Source: Devosia sp. Root635
Lineage (GTDB): Bacteria > Pseudomonadota > Alphaproteobacteria > Rhizobiales > Devosiaceae
Length of the DNA: 64,000 nt
Direction: 5' to 3'
Assembly (NCBI RefSeq): GCF_001427605.1
Contig: NZ_LMGZ01000019.1
Coordinates: forward strand, 186,001-250,000
Made by a program: the position numbers and the translations under genes
The notes under the pieces: model-generated
The model's input: the letters and a program-made list of their open reading frames with translations, nothing else
Databases searched by the model: none
Told to the model about the DNA's origin: nothing
Shown: one piece after another, positions 52,944 to 61,795 of the stretch
Layout of the letters: every line of letters starts with the position of its first letter
Numbering within the stretch: position 1 is the first letter of the stretch

Positions 52944-53105
52944 CTACACATATTTCAGCCCCTTCGCCGCCAGTTTCTCGCGCATCTGGTAGATGTCGAG
53001 GCCCAGTTCCCCGGCAGCCAGCCGCTGGCGCTTGCCTTCCTCGGCGGCCATGCGGGCTTCGGCCTTTTCGGCCACCGCCTCGGCTTCCTCGCGGCGCACC
53101 ACGCA
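52944..53105 (-). pseudogene. C-terminal fragment of an RraA/HMG-aldolase-family gene
   Basis: About 53 codons on the minus strand read VCVVRREEAEAVAEKAEAR and end in LGLDIYQMREKLAAKGLKYV. This is the typical C-terminal helix pair of 4-carboxy-4-hydroxy-2-oxoadipate aldolase-type RraA proteins. The frame cannot be followed into the catalytic part, so the gene has lost its first three quarters. An intact RraA gene lies nearby on the opposite strand. Confidence 0.6.
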
Positions 53106-53391
53106 GACATGGGCAGGATGTCGTGGCAGGGTTCGCCCAATGTTGAAATCCTCGTCCAGGTCGTCATCTGTCGCGTTGCCGCCTCACGGTCCTGCGTAAC
53201 CCGCCGGCGTGTCGCAACGGAAATTCGAAGCGGCGGGAATGTTATAAGATTTAGCTATTGAGGCACATGCGCGGCAGGCGTCGGGCCGTATTCCAGCCTG
53301 CTAGCGCATATTGATATAAGTGATAGCCCACATAGGCATTGGCGCCCTCTCGAGCTCGGCTTTAGGCTGAAGCGAACGATGGGAGGACCAT
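53106..53391. other. Non-coding stretch upstream of the RraA/aldolase pair
   Basis: About 290 bases with no supported gene. It becomes A/T-richer after 53230 (GTTATAAGATTTAGCTATTGAGG and GCATATTGATATAAGTGATAG), which could hold the promoter of the RraA/aldolase pair. No island-type dyad was found here. Confidence 0.4.
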
Positions 53392-53886
53392 TTGAAATCG
53401 ACATGCGAGCTCTATGACGACCATCTCGAAGATGTTGGCACATTGCCGCCGGCGCTTCGCCATTTTGGCGGGCGCCCTCGCTTCCACGGCCGCGTGGAGA
53501 CGGTCAAATGCTTCGAGGACAATTCCAAGGTAAAGGCGCTGGCGGAAGGCCCCGGCGAGGGCCGCGTCATGGTCGTCGATGCCGGCGCATCGACACGCCA
53601 CGCCCTGGTCGGAGACCTCGTCGCGGGCGCCGCGCAACGCAACGGCTGGGCCGGCATCATTGTCATGGGCGCGGTGCGCGACAGCGCCGCCCTCAGGAAA
53701 ATGGATTTCGGCATACTGGCCTTGGCCACCACGCCGCGAAAATCGGTGCGGAACAATGAGGGCCAGGTCGGCTTGCCGGTTCGCATCGGCGACGTGCGGA
53801 TCGACAGTGGCGACTATATCGTCGCCGACGAGGACGGCGCCCTGTGCTTCCCCAGGAGCGGCCCCCTTCCGATGATCGACGCATGA
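53392..53886 (+). CDS. RraA-family protein (short form), HMG-aldolase-like
   Basis: 164 residues, the length of RraA and of the short 4-hydroxy-4-methyl-2-oxoglutarate aldolases. KSTCELYDDHLEDVGTLPP, VVDAGASTRHALVGDLVAG, GIIVMGAVRDSAAL (substrate-binding Arg, Asp) and VDSGDYIVADEDG-like RIDSGDYIVADEDGALCF are family motifs. The start is a TTG with GGGAGG five bases upstream. The ATGA overlap with a class II aldolase gene suggests a catabolic C-C lyase rather than the RNase E regulator. Confidence 0.88.
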   Translation: MKSTCELYDDHLEDVGTLPPALRHFGGRPRFHGRVETVKCFEDNSKVKALAEGPGEGRVMVVDAGASTRHALVGDLVAGAAQRNGWAGIIVMGAVRDSAALRKMDFGILALATTPRKSVRNNEGQVGLPVRIGDVRIDSGDYIVADEDGALCFPRSGPLPMIDA

Positions 53887-54617
53887 TCACCAACGCCGTT
53901 CAGTTGAGGCCCGTCCTTGCCGACCTCGCTGCCGCAAGCCGTATTCTTGCGGCCCGTGGCGTAGTCGATGGTTTCGGGCACGTGTCCATGCGCCATCCCG
54001 ATCGTCCGGATCGCTTCCTGTTGTCGCGATCCCTGGCGCCCGCCATGGTGACGCCTGACGACATCGTCGAATATGGCCTGGACGGGGAGGCGATCGAGAC
54101 CGATGCGCCCAAGGGTTTCCTCGAGCGCTATATTCATTCCAGCATCTATGCCGCGCGCCCGGATATTGCCGGTGTGGTGCATAGCCATTCGCCGTCGATG
54201 ATCCCGTTCGGCCTGGTCGACGTGCCGTTCGACGCCATGTTCCACAACGCCGCCTTCCTGGGCGGCGGCGCACCTTGCTTCGATATCGCAGAGGGGTTCG
54301 GGGCAACCGACATGCTGATCTGCGATTGTGCCAAGGGGGACGCCCTGGCCGGCAGGCTTGGCAGCCACGATGTGTGCCTCATGCGCGGGCATGGCTCCGT
54401 CGCCTGCGGGCCGACCCTGCAGATCGCCGTGTTCCGGGCCGTCTATGCCGAGGTCAATGCCCGCATCAAGACGCAGGCCGTGACTCTGGCCGGCGGTGCG
54501 CCGGTTGTCGGGCTTTCGGTCGGGGAAGCCGCGTTCGCCGATGGTCCCAATCGCACCGCCGGCATGCGGGCATGGGATCTTTGGCGCCACGAGATACGCG
54601 AGGTGACCGGCTGGTGA
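53883..54617 (+). CDS. Class II aldolase/adducin family protein
   Basis: 244 residues. GFGHVSMRHPDRPDRFLLSRSLAPAMVTPDDIVEYGLDG (in parts) and HSSIYAARPDIAGVVHSHSPSMIPFG hold the zinc-binding His-x-His. MRGHGSVACGPTLQIAV has the further His. Members cleave or decarboxylate phosphorylated and free hydroxy acids (fuculose-phosphate aldolase, 3-hydroxy-2-methylpyridine dicarboxylate decarboxylase and others). It is co-translated with the RraA-like protein. Confidence 0.9.
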   Translation: MITNAVQLRPVLADLAAASRILAARGVVDGFGHVSMRHPDRPDRFLLSRSLAPAMVTPDDIVEYGLDGEAIETDAPKGFLERYIHSSIYAARPDIAGVVHSHSPSMIPFGLVDVPFDAMFHNAAFLGGGAPCFDIAEGFGATDMLICDCAKGDALAGRLGSHDVCLMRGHGSVACGPTLQIAVFRAVYAEVNARIKTQAVTLAGGAPVVGLSVGEAAFADGPNRTAGMRAWDLWRHEIREVTGW

Positions 54618-54636
54618 GCCGGTCATACCTTCCGAT

Positions 54637-55380
54637 CTAGATGGACTTCATCCATTCACTTTCCGCCGGGTAGCGCGTCACCAGCACTTCGGCGCCACCG
54701 GGGCCGGCGGTCAACACCGGCGGCGCCTCGTCGGCGCGCACGAAGAGCAGGCTGTATTTGTCCAGCGCGTGGCCGTCATGGATAATGGAGCCATTGAGAA
54801 CGAGCAGGTACTCCCCGCCTGACTCGCCGGTGTCGGGAGCCGGAGCCTGCATGTTCGGGCCCATCCGCACCATCTTGACGGCGATGCCCTCGTCATCGTC
54901 CTGCGCGTCGAGCGCATCCTCGATGACGACTTCGGTTCGGTCGGCCAGAACCGGCTCGTTGGACAGGATGATCTTCCGGGACATCCTGTGCCGACGCTTG
55001 GTGGGCTGCAGCTTTTCGCGGACATGCGGTTCGCGGAGGAAGTTGAGCCCGGCATCGGTCTTTGAGCGCAGCGTGAAATAGGTCATCCCGTAGGGGCTGG
55101 CGACGAGCGGGCCATAGCCGGTGTGGTGATCGGCGTAATGTACGACGATCGGGCCGACCGAGTCGCGCCCGATGGTCCCATCACCTTCGACGAACACCTG
55201 GAACTGGTCGACGATATGGAAATGAGCATCCAGCGTCTGGTTGGCATTGAAATCCAGGCGGAATGCCTGCAATTCGGGGCTGGATACGTTGGAATTGGCG
55301 CCGAACAAGTTGATCTTCCAGGATTGGCCGCGGCGAAAACGCGACCCGGCCTTTTCCGCGTAGTTACTGACCTGCACCAT
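54637..55380 (-). CDS. Cupin-like protein of unknown function
   Basis: 247 residues, not assigned to a known enzyme. The first half has a cupin-like metal motif, LDAHFHIVDQFQVFVEGDG, followed by VHYADHHTGYGPLV. The second half, GGEYLLVLNGSIIHDG, looks like another beta-barrel repeat. No signal peptide. The ATG has GGAGG at good spacing. It is co-transcribed with rubredoxin and a rubredoxin-reductase-like protein, so an iron-dependent oxygenase or sensor is possible (inference). Confidence 0.65.
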   Translation of the reverse strand: MVQVSNYAEKAGSRFRRGQSWKINLFGANSNVSSPELQAFRLDFNANQTLDAHFHIVDQFQVFVEGDGTIGRDSVGPIVVHYADHHTGYGPLVASPYGMTYFTLRSKTDAGLNFLREPHVREKLQPTKRRHRMSRKIILSNEPVLADRTEVVIEDALDAQDDDEGIAVKMVRMGPNMQAPAPDTGESGGEYLLVLNGSIIHDGHALDKYSLLFVRADEAPPVLTAGPGGAEVLVTRYPAESEWMKSI

Positions 55381-55390
55381 GTTGTCCTCC

Positions 55391-56581
55391 TCACATATTC
55401 CTATGCAGCCGTGCTGCGACTTCGGCCAGACGGACCGCTTCAAGCACCTTGAGCGCCGCCCGATAGGCGTTGGGGGCATCAACGGCAAAACAGCCTCGTG
55501 CCACGCCATCCACCTGACCAAGCACGCATAGCCCGCCGTCTTCGGCGGCTTGACCGACGAGAATCATCTCGGGGCCGAGCTGGCCGGCGGTTTGCAGCCG
55601 TACGGGACCTTGATGGGACCAGTAGCGGGGAATGGGCAGGTCACCCGCCCCCTGTCCCAAGATCGCCCTCGCCACCAGGCGAGCCTGTTCCGTGGCCGGC
55701 TGTACGCCCTCGAAGCGTTGCCCGATGCCTGCGAGGGCGCCCCAGTCGGCGCAATCGCCGATGGCCCATACGGCCGGGTCGCTGGTCCGGCCGCTACCGG
55801 TGACCGCAATCCCATTGCCGCAATCCAGCCCGGCCGCCCGGGCCATGGCGGTTCTTGGCAAGGTGCCGATGGCAGCGAGAACCATGTCGAAGCGGTTTGC
55901 GTCACGGCCCTCAACCTCGACCGTATAGCCGGTCTCGTCGCCGGCTATCCTGGTGAGATGGGCCGACATGCTGATTTCGATGCCGGCGGCGCGATGCTTA
56001 TCGAGCAGGAATCGGGACAGGTCCGGCGGAACGACCCGGCCAAGCAGGTTGGGCGCGGCTTCGAATACGGCGACGGCGCGACCCATTCCGCGGGCGAGGG
56101 CGGCGACTTCAAGACCGATCAGCCCGCCGCCGACGACCGCGACCGACCGCGCCATGCCCAACTGCCGGTGCAGCAGATGGGCATCGTCCATCGATCGCAG
56201 GTATAGCGGAGGCACGCCGCTCACCAGTGCCGGCGGCAGGTTCCGAGGCTGGCCACCGATAGCCAGCACGAGATGGTCATAGGCAAGGGTTTCGCCGTCA
56301 GCCAGGCGCACTTCCTTGTTGCCGCGGGCGATGTCGGCGACTTCGGCGCCCAGCCGAAGATCGACAGTGTTGTCGCTGTAGAAGACATCGGCCTTGAGGT
56401 TTTTCCGCTCGCTCGCCAGTTGCAGGTAGTCGGCCGCCTTGGACATCAATGGACGCTGATAGGGCGCGTGCGTCTCGGCCGATAGCAGGACGAGATCACC
56501 GGCAAAGCCCTGCCGCCGCAACGCGTCGGCGGCGGCCACACCGGCATGAGAGGCACCTGCGATGACGATCCGGTCAGCCAT
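55391..56581 (-). CDS. FAD-dependent rubredoxin/ferredoxin reductase
   Basis: 396 residues. The N-terminal FAD motif RIVIAGASHAGVAAADALRRQGF (in part), the central NAD motif SVAVVGGGLIGLEVAALARG and the later VWAIGDCADW match the pyridine-nucleotide-disulfide oxidoreductases that reduce rubredoxin or ferredoxins of oxygenases. It starts three bases after the rubredoxin stop, so the two form a short electron chain NADH-reductase-rubredoxin. Confidence 0.9.
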   Translation of the reverse strand: MADRIVIAGASHAGVAAADALRRQGFAGDLVLLSAETHAPYQRPLMSKAADYLQLASERKNLKADVFYSDNTVDLRLGAEVADIARGNKEVRLADGETLAYDHLVLAIGGQPRNLPPALVSGVPPLYLRSMDDAHLLHRQLGMARSVAVVGGGLIGLEVAALARGMGRAVAVFEAAPNLLGRVVPPDLSRFLLDKHRAAGIEISMSAHLTRIAGDETGYTVEVEGRDANRFDMVLAAIGTLPRTAMARAAGLDCGNGIAVTGSGRTSDPAVWAIGDCADWGALAGIGQRFEGVQPATEQARLVARAILGQGAGDLPIPRYWSHQGPVRLQTAGQLGPEMILVGQAAEDGGLCVLGQVDGVARGCFAVDAPNAYRAALKVLEAVRLAEVAARLHRNM

Positions 56582-56584
56582 GGC

Positions 56585-56779
56585 TTATCCGACGACCCGC
56601 ATGTCGAATTCGCTCTTGGCGGCATTGCATTCCGGGCAGGACCAATCGTCCGGAATATCTTCCCAGCGTGTGCCGGGCGCTATGCCGCTGTCGGGGTCGC
56701 CGTCCGCCTCATTGTACTGGAACCCGCACAAGACGCATTCCCAGATGCGATAGGGCTGGTTGTCGGCAGCATTTTCCAT
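56585..56779 (-). CDS. Rubredoxin
   Basis: 64 residues, a normal rubredoxin. The iron is held by [16 protein letters not shown] and [12 protein letters not shown] (two CxxC pairs). [11 protein letters not shown] is the family loop between them. GGAGG precedes the ATG. It is the first gene of a minus-strand operon with its reductase and the cupin-like gene, and divergent from a LysR gene. Confidence 0.95.
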   Translation of the reverse strand: MENAADNQPYRIWECVLCGFQYNEADGDPDSGIAPGTRWEDIPDDWSCPECNAAKSEFDMRVVG

Positions 56780-56820
56780 TTTCAACCTCCCTTGCCGGTT
56801 CTGCACTTTGTTAGCAGCCA

Positions 56821-56880
56821 TCGTTCTGCTATAACAATAGTAGCACAAGCGATAACAGCCATATCGTTTTGCTATAGGAA
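56821..56880. promoter_or_regulatory. Direct repeats in the rubredoxin/LysR divergent promoter
   Basis: TCGTTCTGCTATAACAA and TCGTTTTGCTATAGGAA, 43 bases apart start to start, match at 14 of 17 positions. They lie between the rubredoxin start and the LysR start, 11 bases before the latter. Binding sites of the adjacent LysR protein are the simplest reading. Confidence 0.5.
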
Positions 56881-56890
56881 CCGCAGCGCC

Positions 56891-57802
56891 ATGGATATCC
56901 GTCAGCTCAAGTACTTCGTCCGCGTCGCCGAGCTCGGCAGCTTCAGCAAGGCCGCGGCCTTCCTGAAGATCGCCCAACCGGCGCTCAGCCGGCAAATCCG
57001 CAATCTCGAACTGGAACATAAGGAAGCATTGCTCATCCGAAACGGGCGGGGCGTCGAGCCCACCGACGCCGGAAACCGGCTGCTCGAACATGCGCGGGGC
57101 ATGCTCCGGCTGATGGACCGCGCCTATGAGGACATGGAAAATTCCCGCACCGGCAAGCTCGGGCGCGTCACCATCGGCATGCCGGCAACACTGTCGGTGA
57201 TTATCGCCACGCCGCTGGTCCGCAAGTTGCGCGAACACATGCCGGACGCCAAGATCACCCTAGCTCACGGGCGGTCCTCCCAATTGCAGGAATGGCTGCT
57301 TGGCGGAACGCTGGACATGGCCCTGGTTCTCGATGCGCCTGCCACCCCGATGCTGGAAATCCACCCTATCTCGGTGGACAGCCTGGGTTTGATGGGCACC
57401 ATGGAAATGCTGGGCAGCACCGACCCCATCCCCATGCGGGATCTGGCGCATATACCCATGATCATCCAGAGCCGCCCCAACAAGATCCGTGTCATGGTCG
57501 ATACGGTTCTGGCGCAGGTGGGCGAGCAGATGGAGGTGGTGCTGGAAAGCGACTCACATGAAACCAGCTTCCACATGGCGCAGGAAGGCATGGGGGCCAC
57601 GATCCATACGATGCGCTTCCAGCGCAGCATACCGGCTGCGGCCGACTTGGTGTTTCGCCGCATCGTCGAGCCTGAAGTGGTGATGAAAAGCCAGATCATC
57701 CTGCCCGCGCGCCGCCCTATCAGCCGGCTGCAGGATGAAGCCTTCGACATATTCCGCGATATCTGCCGGACGCTGCTGCGCGAGCCCAATGCCGGTTCTT
57801 AA
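56891..57802 (+). CDS. LysR-family transcriptional regulator
   Basis: 303 residues. The HTH is at about 1-60: [20 protein letters not shown] and [15 protein letters not shown] are the recognisable parts, as in the Nac/Cbl branch. The effector domain follows. It is divergent from the rubredoxin operon and is probably its regulator. Its TAA overlaps the stop of the convergent MFS gene. Confidence 0.92.
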   Translation: MDIRQLKYFVRVAELGSFSKAAAFLKIAQPALSRQIRNLELEHKEALLIRNGRGVEPTDAGNRLLEHARGMLRLMDRAYEDMENSRTGKLGRVTIGMPATLSVIIATPLVRKLREHMPDAKITLAHGRSSQLQEWLLGGTLDMALVLDAPATPMLEIHPISVDSLGLMGTMEMLGSTDPIPMRDLAHIPMIIQSRPNKIRVMVDTVLAQVGEQMEVVLESDSHETSFHMAQEGMGATIHTMRFQRSIPAAADLVFRRIVEPEVVMKSQIILPARRPISRLQDEAFDIFRDICRTLLREPNAGS

Positions 57803-59067
57803 TCCTGCGGCGTATCGATATGTGGAATACCGCGCAGACTGATCATGACCGCGATGACCGACATGATGACGAGACCGGCCGTGGCCAGGATTGGCGGCAT
57901 CGGGCCGACACGGTCGAAAGCCCAGCCAGTTGCGAGGGCACCCAGTGCGGGGCTGCCACGCGAGATAAGGCCATGGACGCTGAGTACCCGGCCCCGCATC
58001 AGGTCCGGCGCTCGTAGCTGGACAAAGGTTTGCGTGCCGATGACGCCGCTGGTCACCGCATAGCCCACCACCGCTACCAGGGCGACGTCCAGCCACGGAC
58101 TGGTACTCACCGACAGCACGGCGAGTGCCAGCGCTCCGAGACCCCATGACAGCGCCACGCGGCGCGCCATGGGCGCAAGGCTCGCCGACACACCGAAAGT
58201 GATGCCGGCGATGACCGCACCGACAGCCATGCCCGAGGTCAGAAAGGCGAGACCGCTGCTCCCCGCGCCAAAATTGCGCTCGGCGATAGCCGGGAACATG
58301 TCCTGGATGGCCCGCACGCCTGCACCACCCAGGAACAGCAGCCACAGCAGCCGGCTGATCCCGACATCTCGGAAGGCAAAGACCACACCCTCCCATATCT
58401 GGCTCCAGACCGAGCCCGTCCGCGGTCGGGCCGGCTCCAGCGCGACCCGCAACATCTGCAACAGCGTCGCAAAGATCAGTGTCAGGGCGGCATTGACGAG
58501 GAACACCCAGGCGACCGGCATATGCACCATCATGATGCCGGCAATGGCGGGGCCGGTGATGCGGGCGAGGTTGACGTTGACCGAACTCAGCGCAACCGCC
58601 GTCCCGACATCGGCCCGCTGCACCAGGTTTTGCACCAGGGCCATGCGCGCCGGCTGGTTGATGGCGATGAAACAGCCATTGGCGACGGTGAGGGCCAGCA
58701 GGATGCCCAGATGCAATTGCCCCGCGATCAGCAGGACGCCGTAGAGGGCGGCGATCGTGGCCAGCACATACTGGCTGAACCGCGTCTGCTTGAGCCGGTC
58801 CCAGCGGTCGGCGGCGACGCCGGCAAAGGGGCCAACGAAGAGAATGGGCAGCATATCCGCCGTGGCGAAGATGCCCAGCCAGAAGCCGGAGCCGGTCATT
58901 TGCCAGACCAGCCAAAGCAGGGCGACGCGCTGCATCCACGAGCCGGTCAGCGAAATGCCGTTGCCCAGGGTGTAAAGTCCGAAATTGGCCTGGGTCAGAA
59001 CGCGAATCTGCCGGGTCTGGAGCAGACGACCGAGCGGGCCGCGAGGCCCGGCGCCGGGAGTGTTCAT
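57799..59067 (-). CDS. MFS transporter (EntS-like, MFS_3)
   Basis: 422 residues with about twelve hydrophobic segments. NFGLYTLGNGISLTGSWMQRVALLWLVW (in parts), LPILFVGPFAGVAADRWDRLK (motif A) and AINQPARMALVQNLV are characteristic of EntS-type exporters. The ATG overlaps the stop of the dehydrogenase gene upstream by four bases, so it is the last gene of the ABC-transporter operon. The substrate is unknown. Confidence 0.88.
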   Translation of the reverse strand: MNTPGAGPRGPLGRLLQTRQIRVLTQANFGLYTLGNGISLTGSWMQRVALLWLVWQMTGSGFWLGIFATADMLPILFVGPFAGVAADRWDRLKQTRFSQYVLATIAALYGVLLIAGQLHLGILLALTVANGCFIAINQPARMALVQNLVQRADVGTAVALSSVNVNLARITGPAIAGIMMVHMPVAWVFLVNAALTLIFATLLQMLRVALEPARPRTGSVWSQIWEGVVFAFRDVGISRLLWLLFLGGAGVRAIQDMFPAIAERNFGAGSSGLAFLTSGMAVGAVIAGITFGVSASLAPMARRVALSWGLGALALAVLSVSTSPWLDVALVAVVGYAVTSGVIGTQTFVQLRAPDLMRGRVLSVHGLISRGSPALGALATGWAFDRVGPMPPILATAGLVIMSVIAVMISLRGIPHIDTPQD

Positions 59068-60035
59068 CGGCGTTTCACGCCGTTCACCACGTCGATCGGC
59101 TTGCCGTCGAGGAAGGCCTCGATGGCAAGAACCGCATCGCCGTAATAGACCTGCAGCATGTCGCGGGTGAAGTAGCCCAGATGCGGGGTCAGAACCACAT
59201 TGTCGAGGCTCCGCAAAGGGTGGTCGGCGGCCAGGGGCTCCTGCCAATACACATCGAGCGCCGCGCCGGCGATGCTCCTGGCCCGCAGAGTCGCAACGAG
59301 TGCCTGTTCGTCGATGATCGGTCCGCGCGCGGTGTTGATCAGGAAGGCCGAGGGCTTCATCAATGCCAGTTCCGGCGCACCCACCAGCCCCGTCGTTCGT
59401 TCACTCCAGGCCACGTGAATGGTGATGAAATCGCTCTCGGCGAACAGCGCTTCTCTGGACACGTAGCGCGCGCCGCCCGCCTCGGCCTTTTCCGGCGTCA
59501 GGTTCTGGCTCCACGCGACCACGTCCATGCCGAAAAACGCACCGCCCCTGGCGATCTGCTGGCCGAGGCCGCCCAGGCCAAGGATGCCGAGGCGTTTGCC
59601 CTTGAGCGTGGTGCCCATGGCGTGCTGCCACTCGCCATGTCGCATCAGGCGGTCTTCGCGGGGAATGTTGCGGGCCAGGGACAGCATCAGGCCCCAGACC
59701 AGTTCGGCCACCGCGCCGCCGCCACGGCCATCGACCCTGGTATTGGAAACGGCAATGCCACGCTCGGCCGCCGCTTCGGCGTCGATCTGGTCGAAGCGCT
59801 TGCCGGTGACGAGAATGTACTTGAGCCGGGGCAGTTGCCCGATCAGCATCCTTGAAATGGGCATGCGCTCGCGCAAGGTGCAGAGGATATCGAAATCGGC
59901 CAATGCGGCCGCGGCGCGCTCCTGCGTGCCAAGGGGCTCGTCGAAGACGACGATTTCGGCCCTTGCGGCAATGGACGACCAGTCCGCGACCTGCTGCGAA
60001 ACACGCAGATAGTCGTCGAGCACAGCGATACGCAT
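59064..60035 (-). CDS. D-2-hydroxyacid dehydrogenase
   Basis: 323 residues. The NAD motif is KRLGILGLGGLGQQIARGG. The catalytic Arg is in FLINTARGPIIDEQ and the His in VVLTPHLGYFT, with Glu between. The N-terminus ILDDYLRVSQQVADWSSI is like phosphoglycerate dehydrogenase-type members. It reduces 2-keto acids or oxidises D-2-hydroxy acids. It lies between an oligopeptide-type binding protein and an MFS exporter in one operon. Confidence 0.92.
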   Translation of the reverse strand: MRIAVLDDYLRVSQQVADWSSIAARAEIVVFDEPLGTQERAAAALADFDILCTLRERMPISRMLIGQLPRLKYILVTGKRFDQIDAEAAAERGIAVSNTRVDGRGGGAVAELVWGLMLSLARNIPREDRLMRHGEWQHAMGTTLKGKRLGILGLGGLGQQIARGGAFFGMDVVAWSQNLTPEKAEAGGARYVSREALFAESDFITIHVAWSERTTGLVGAPELALMKPSAFLINTARGPIIDEQALVATLRARSIAGAALDVYWQEPLAADHPLRSLDNVVLTPHLGYFTRDMLQVYYGDAVLAIEAFLDGKPIDVVNGVKRR

Positions 60036-60056
60036 GGAAATCTTTCAAGGGGAAGT

Positions 60057-60080
60057 GGGTGGCGGCGCGAACCGCCACCC
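60057..60080 (-). terminator. Hairpin after the ABC substrate-binding protein gene
   Basis: GGGTGGCGG and CCGCCACCC form a perfect 9-bp stem with a six-base loop, ten bases after the stop codon. On the minus strand it is followed by ACTTCCCCTT, not a clean T-run, so it looks like an attenuator or mRNA-stabilising hairpin. Confidence 0.6.
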
Positions 60081-60089
60081 AGGCCGGCG

Positions 60090-61757
60090 TTAGTTGAGCA
60101 CCCACTCTTCGGCCCAGGTCATTTCCGGGTCGAACGAGCTGGCTTCGAGTTGCAGGTTGACCGGCGCCACCCAGGCCGACGTGTAGAAGTAGAGCGGCAG
60201 CATCGGCAGGTCTTCGGCGAAGATGCGCTGGACCTCGGCCCAGCCGGCGATGCGATCGGCACGCTCGAGCGAACCCTCAAGCGTATTGATGGCGGCATCC
60301 ATCGCCTCGCTGGAATAGCCGGAGAAGTTGTTGCCGACCCAGGAGTTTTCTTCCGAGGGAATGGCGGATGTGCCAAGCGCGATGTTCGGTGAAGAGCCTA
60401 GCGAGAACTCGATCGACGACATGATCATGCCGGTAAACTGGCGTCGGCGGGCATAGTCGCCATTGTATTCCTGCAGGCCGGCAAACACGTTGTTGGTCTC
60501 GACGCAGATTTCCCGTAGCTGGCTCTGGATCACGAGCGCAATCTGCTCGCGCGTCGCATTGCCGGCCGTGGTCACGAATTCGAACGACAGGCGATCGCCG
60601 TTGTCATTGACACAGATGCCGTCGGGGCCAGGAGTCCATCCCGCTTCCGCCAGCAGCGTCTTGGCCGCTTCCGGATCATAGGCATAGGTCGCGATACCGG
60701 TTGTGTAGAACGGGCTAGCCTGGCTGTGCAGTCCGTTGGCGACGGGTTGCAGCCCACCGAACAGCGCGCCGGTAATGGCCTGGCGGTCGATGCCATGCAG
60801 CAGGGCCTTGCGAACATTGAGGTCGGCCAGGATCGGGTTGTCCAGGTTGAGCGCGATGCGCTCCAGGTTGTTGCCGTCCTCCACGACGTAGTTGTAGCGA
60901 TCGGGCGCCTGGTTCCGCAGGTCGAGCATCTGCGAGAAGCTGATACCGCCCGGGCTGACCGGGACCAGCTGGATTTCGCCCGAAAGCACGTTCTGCATGA
61001 GCGCGGAATTATTGTCGCGATAGCTCATGATGATCCGCTCGATGTCGGGCACCATGCCCGGCCAATACGGGTTGGGCTCGAACGTAATGCGTGTGCCGAT
61101 CTGGTAGTCGGTCAGGATGTAGGAGCCATTCCACAGGCCGGGATTGGTCGGCTCGCGGTTGTAGAGGGTCTGGCGAACATAGCTCTCGAGATCGCCGTTT
61201 GCCTCATAGATCGGCCGTTCGAGATGGGCCGGCAGTATCTGGTCCCAGGCGTTGAAGTTCTGCAGCACTTCCGGCAGGTGGATGATGACTGTGCGGTCAT
61301 CGACCACTTCGATTTCCGAAGCGCGGGTCCACGGATTGTAGTTGGAGAAGCCGATATTTTCGTCGGTCGCCACCTGGTGGGTGAACACGATGTCGTCCGA
61401 GGTCACCGGCGTACCGTCGCCCCAGGAGGCACCCTCCATGATGGTCAGGCTAACACGCATCCCCTCGGTGCCGTCGCCATTGTCCACGATTTCGGCCAGG
61501 CCGTTTTCGATGGTCGGCACCTCCTCGCAGAGAACACAAACGACTTCGCCGCTGCTGTCGAAGGCCGTGATCGGCCGCAACGACAGGGTGATGAGATTGC
61601 GCTTGGTATTGTTGACCTGGATCAGCGGATGGAAATTGGTCAGGAACTGCAGCGCACCGACGACAAGCTGTTCGTCGTCGGCCTGTGCCATGACGGCCGG
61701 GGTCGTCAGCAAAGACGATGCCAGCAGGGCTGCCATCAGGGTCTTGGTCTTCATCAT
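60090..61757 (-). CDS. ABC transporter substrate-binding protein, family 5 (peptide type)
   Basis: 555 residues with a signal peptide (cut after about residue 25, ...AVMAQA). SBP_bac_5 features include FLTNFHPLIQVNNTKRN, GASWGDGTPVTSDDIVFTHQVATD, LNLDNPILADLNVRKALLHGIDR and KTLLAEAGWTPGPDG. A CVLC pair near residue 65 is unusual and could form a disulfide. The ATG pair is preceded by GGGAGG. These proteins bind peptides, opines or other solutes and deliver them to DppBC-type permeases. Confidence 0.92.
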   Translation of the reverse strand: MMKTKTLMAALLASSLLTTPAVMAQADDEQLVVGALQFLTNFHPLIQVNNTKRNLITLSLRPITAFDSSGEVVCVLCEEVPTIENGLAEIVDNGDGTEGMRVSLTIMEGASWGDGTPVTSDDIVFTHQVATDENIGFSNYNPWTRASEIEVVDDRTVIIHLPEVLQNFNAWDQILPAHLERPIYEANGDLESYVRQTLYNREPTNPGLWNGSYILTDYQIGTRITFEPNPYWPGMVPDIERIIMSYRDNNSALMQNVLSGEIQLVPVSPGGISFSQMLDLRNQAPDRYNYVVEDGNNLERIALNLDNPILADLNVRKALLHGIDRQAITGALFGGLQPVANGLHSQASPFYTTGIATYAYDPEAAKTLLAEAGWTPGPDGICVNDNGDRLSFEFVTTAGNATREQIALVIQSQLREICVETNNVFAGLQEYNGDYARRRQFTGMIMSSIEFSLGSSPNIALGTSAIPSEENSWVGNNFSGYSSEAMDAAINTLEGSLERADRIAGWAEVQRIFAEDLPMLPLYFYTSAWVAPVNLQLEASSFDPEMTWAEEWVLN

Positions 61758-61795
61758 CTCGGTTTCCTCCCTTGAGATATCGTTGTCGGCTTCGG

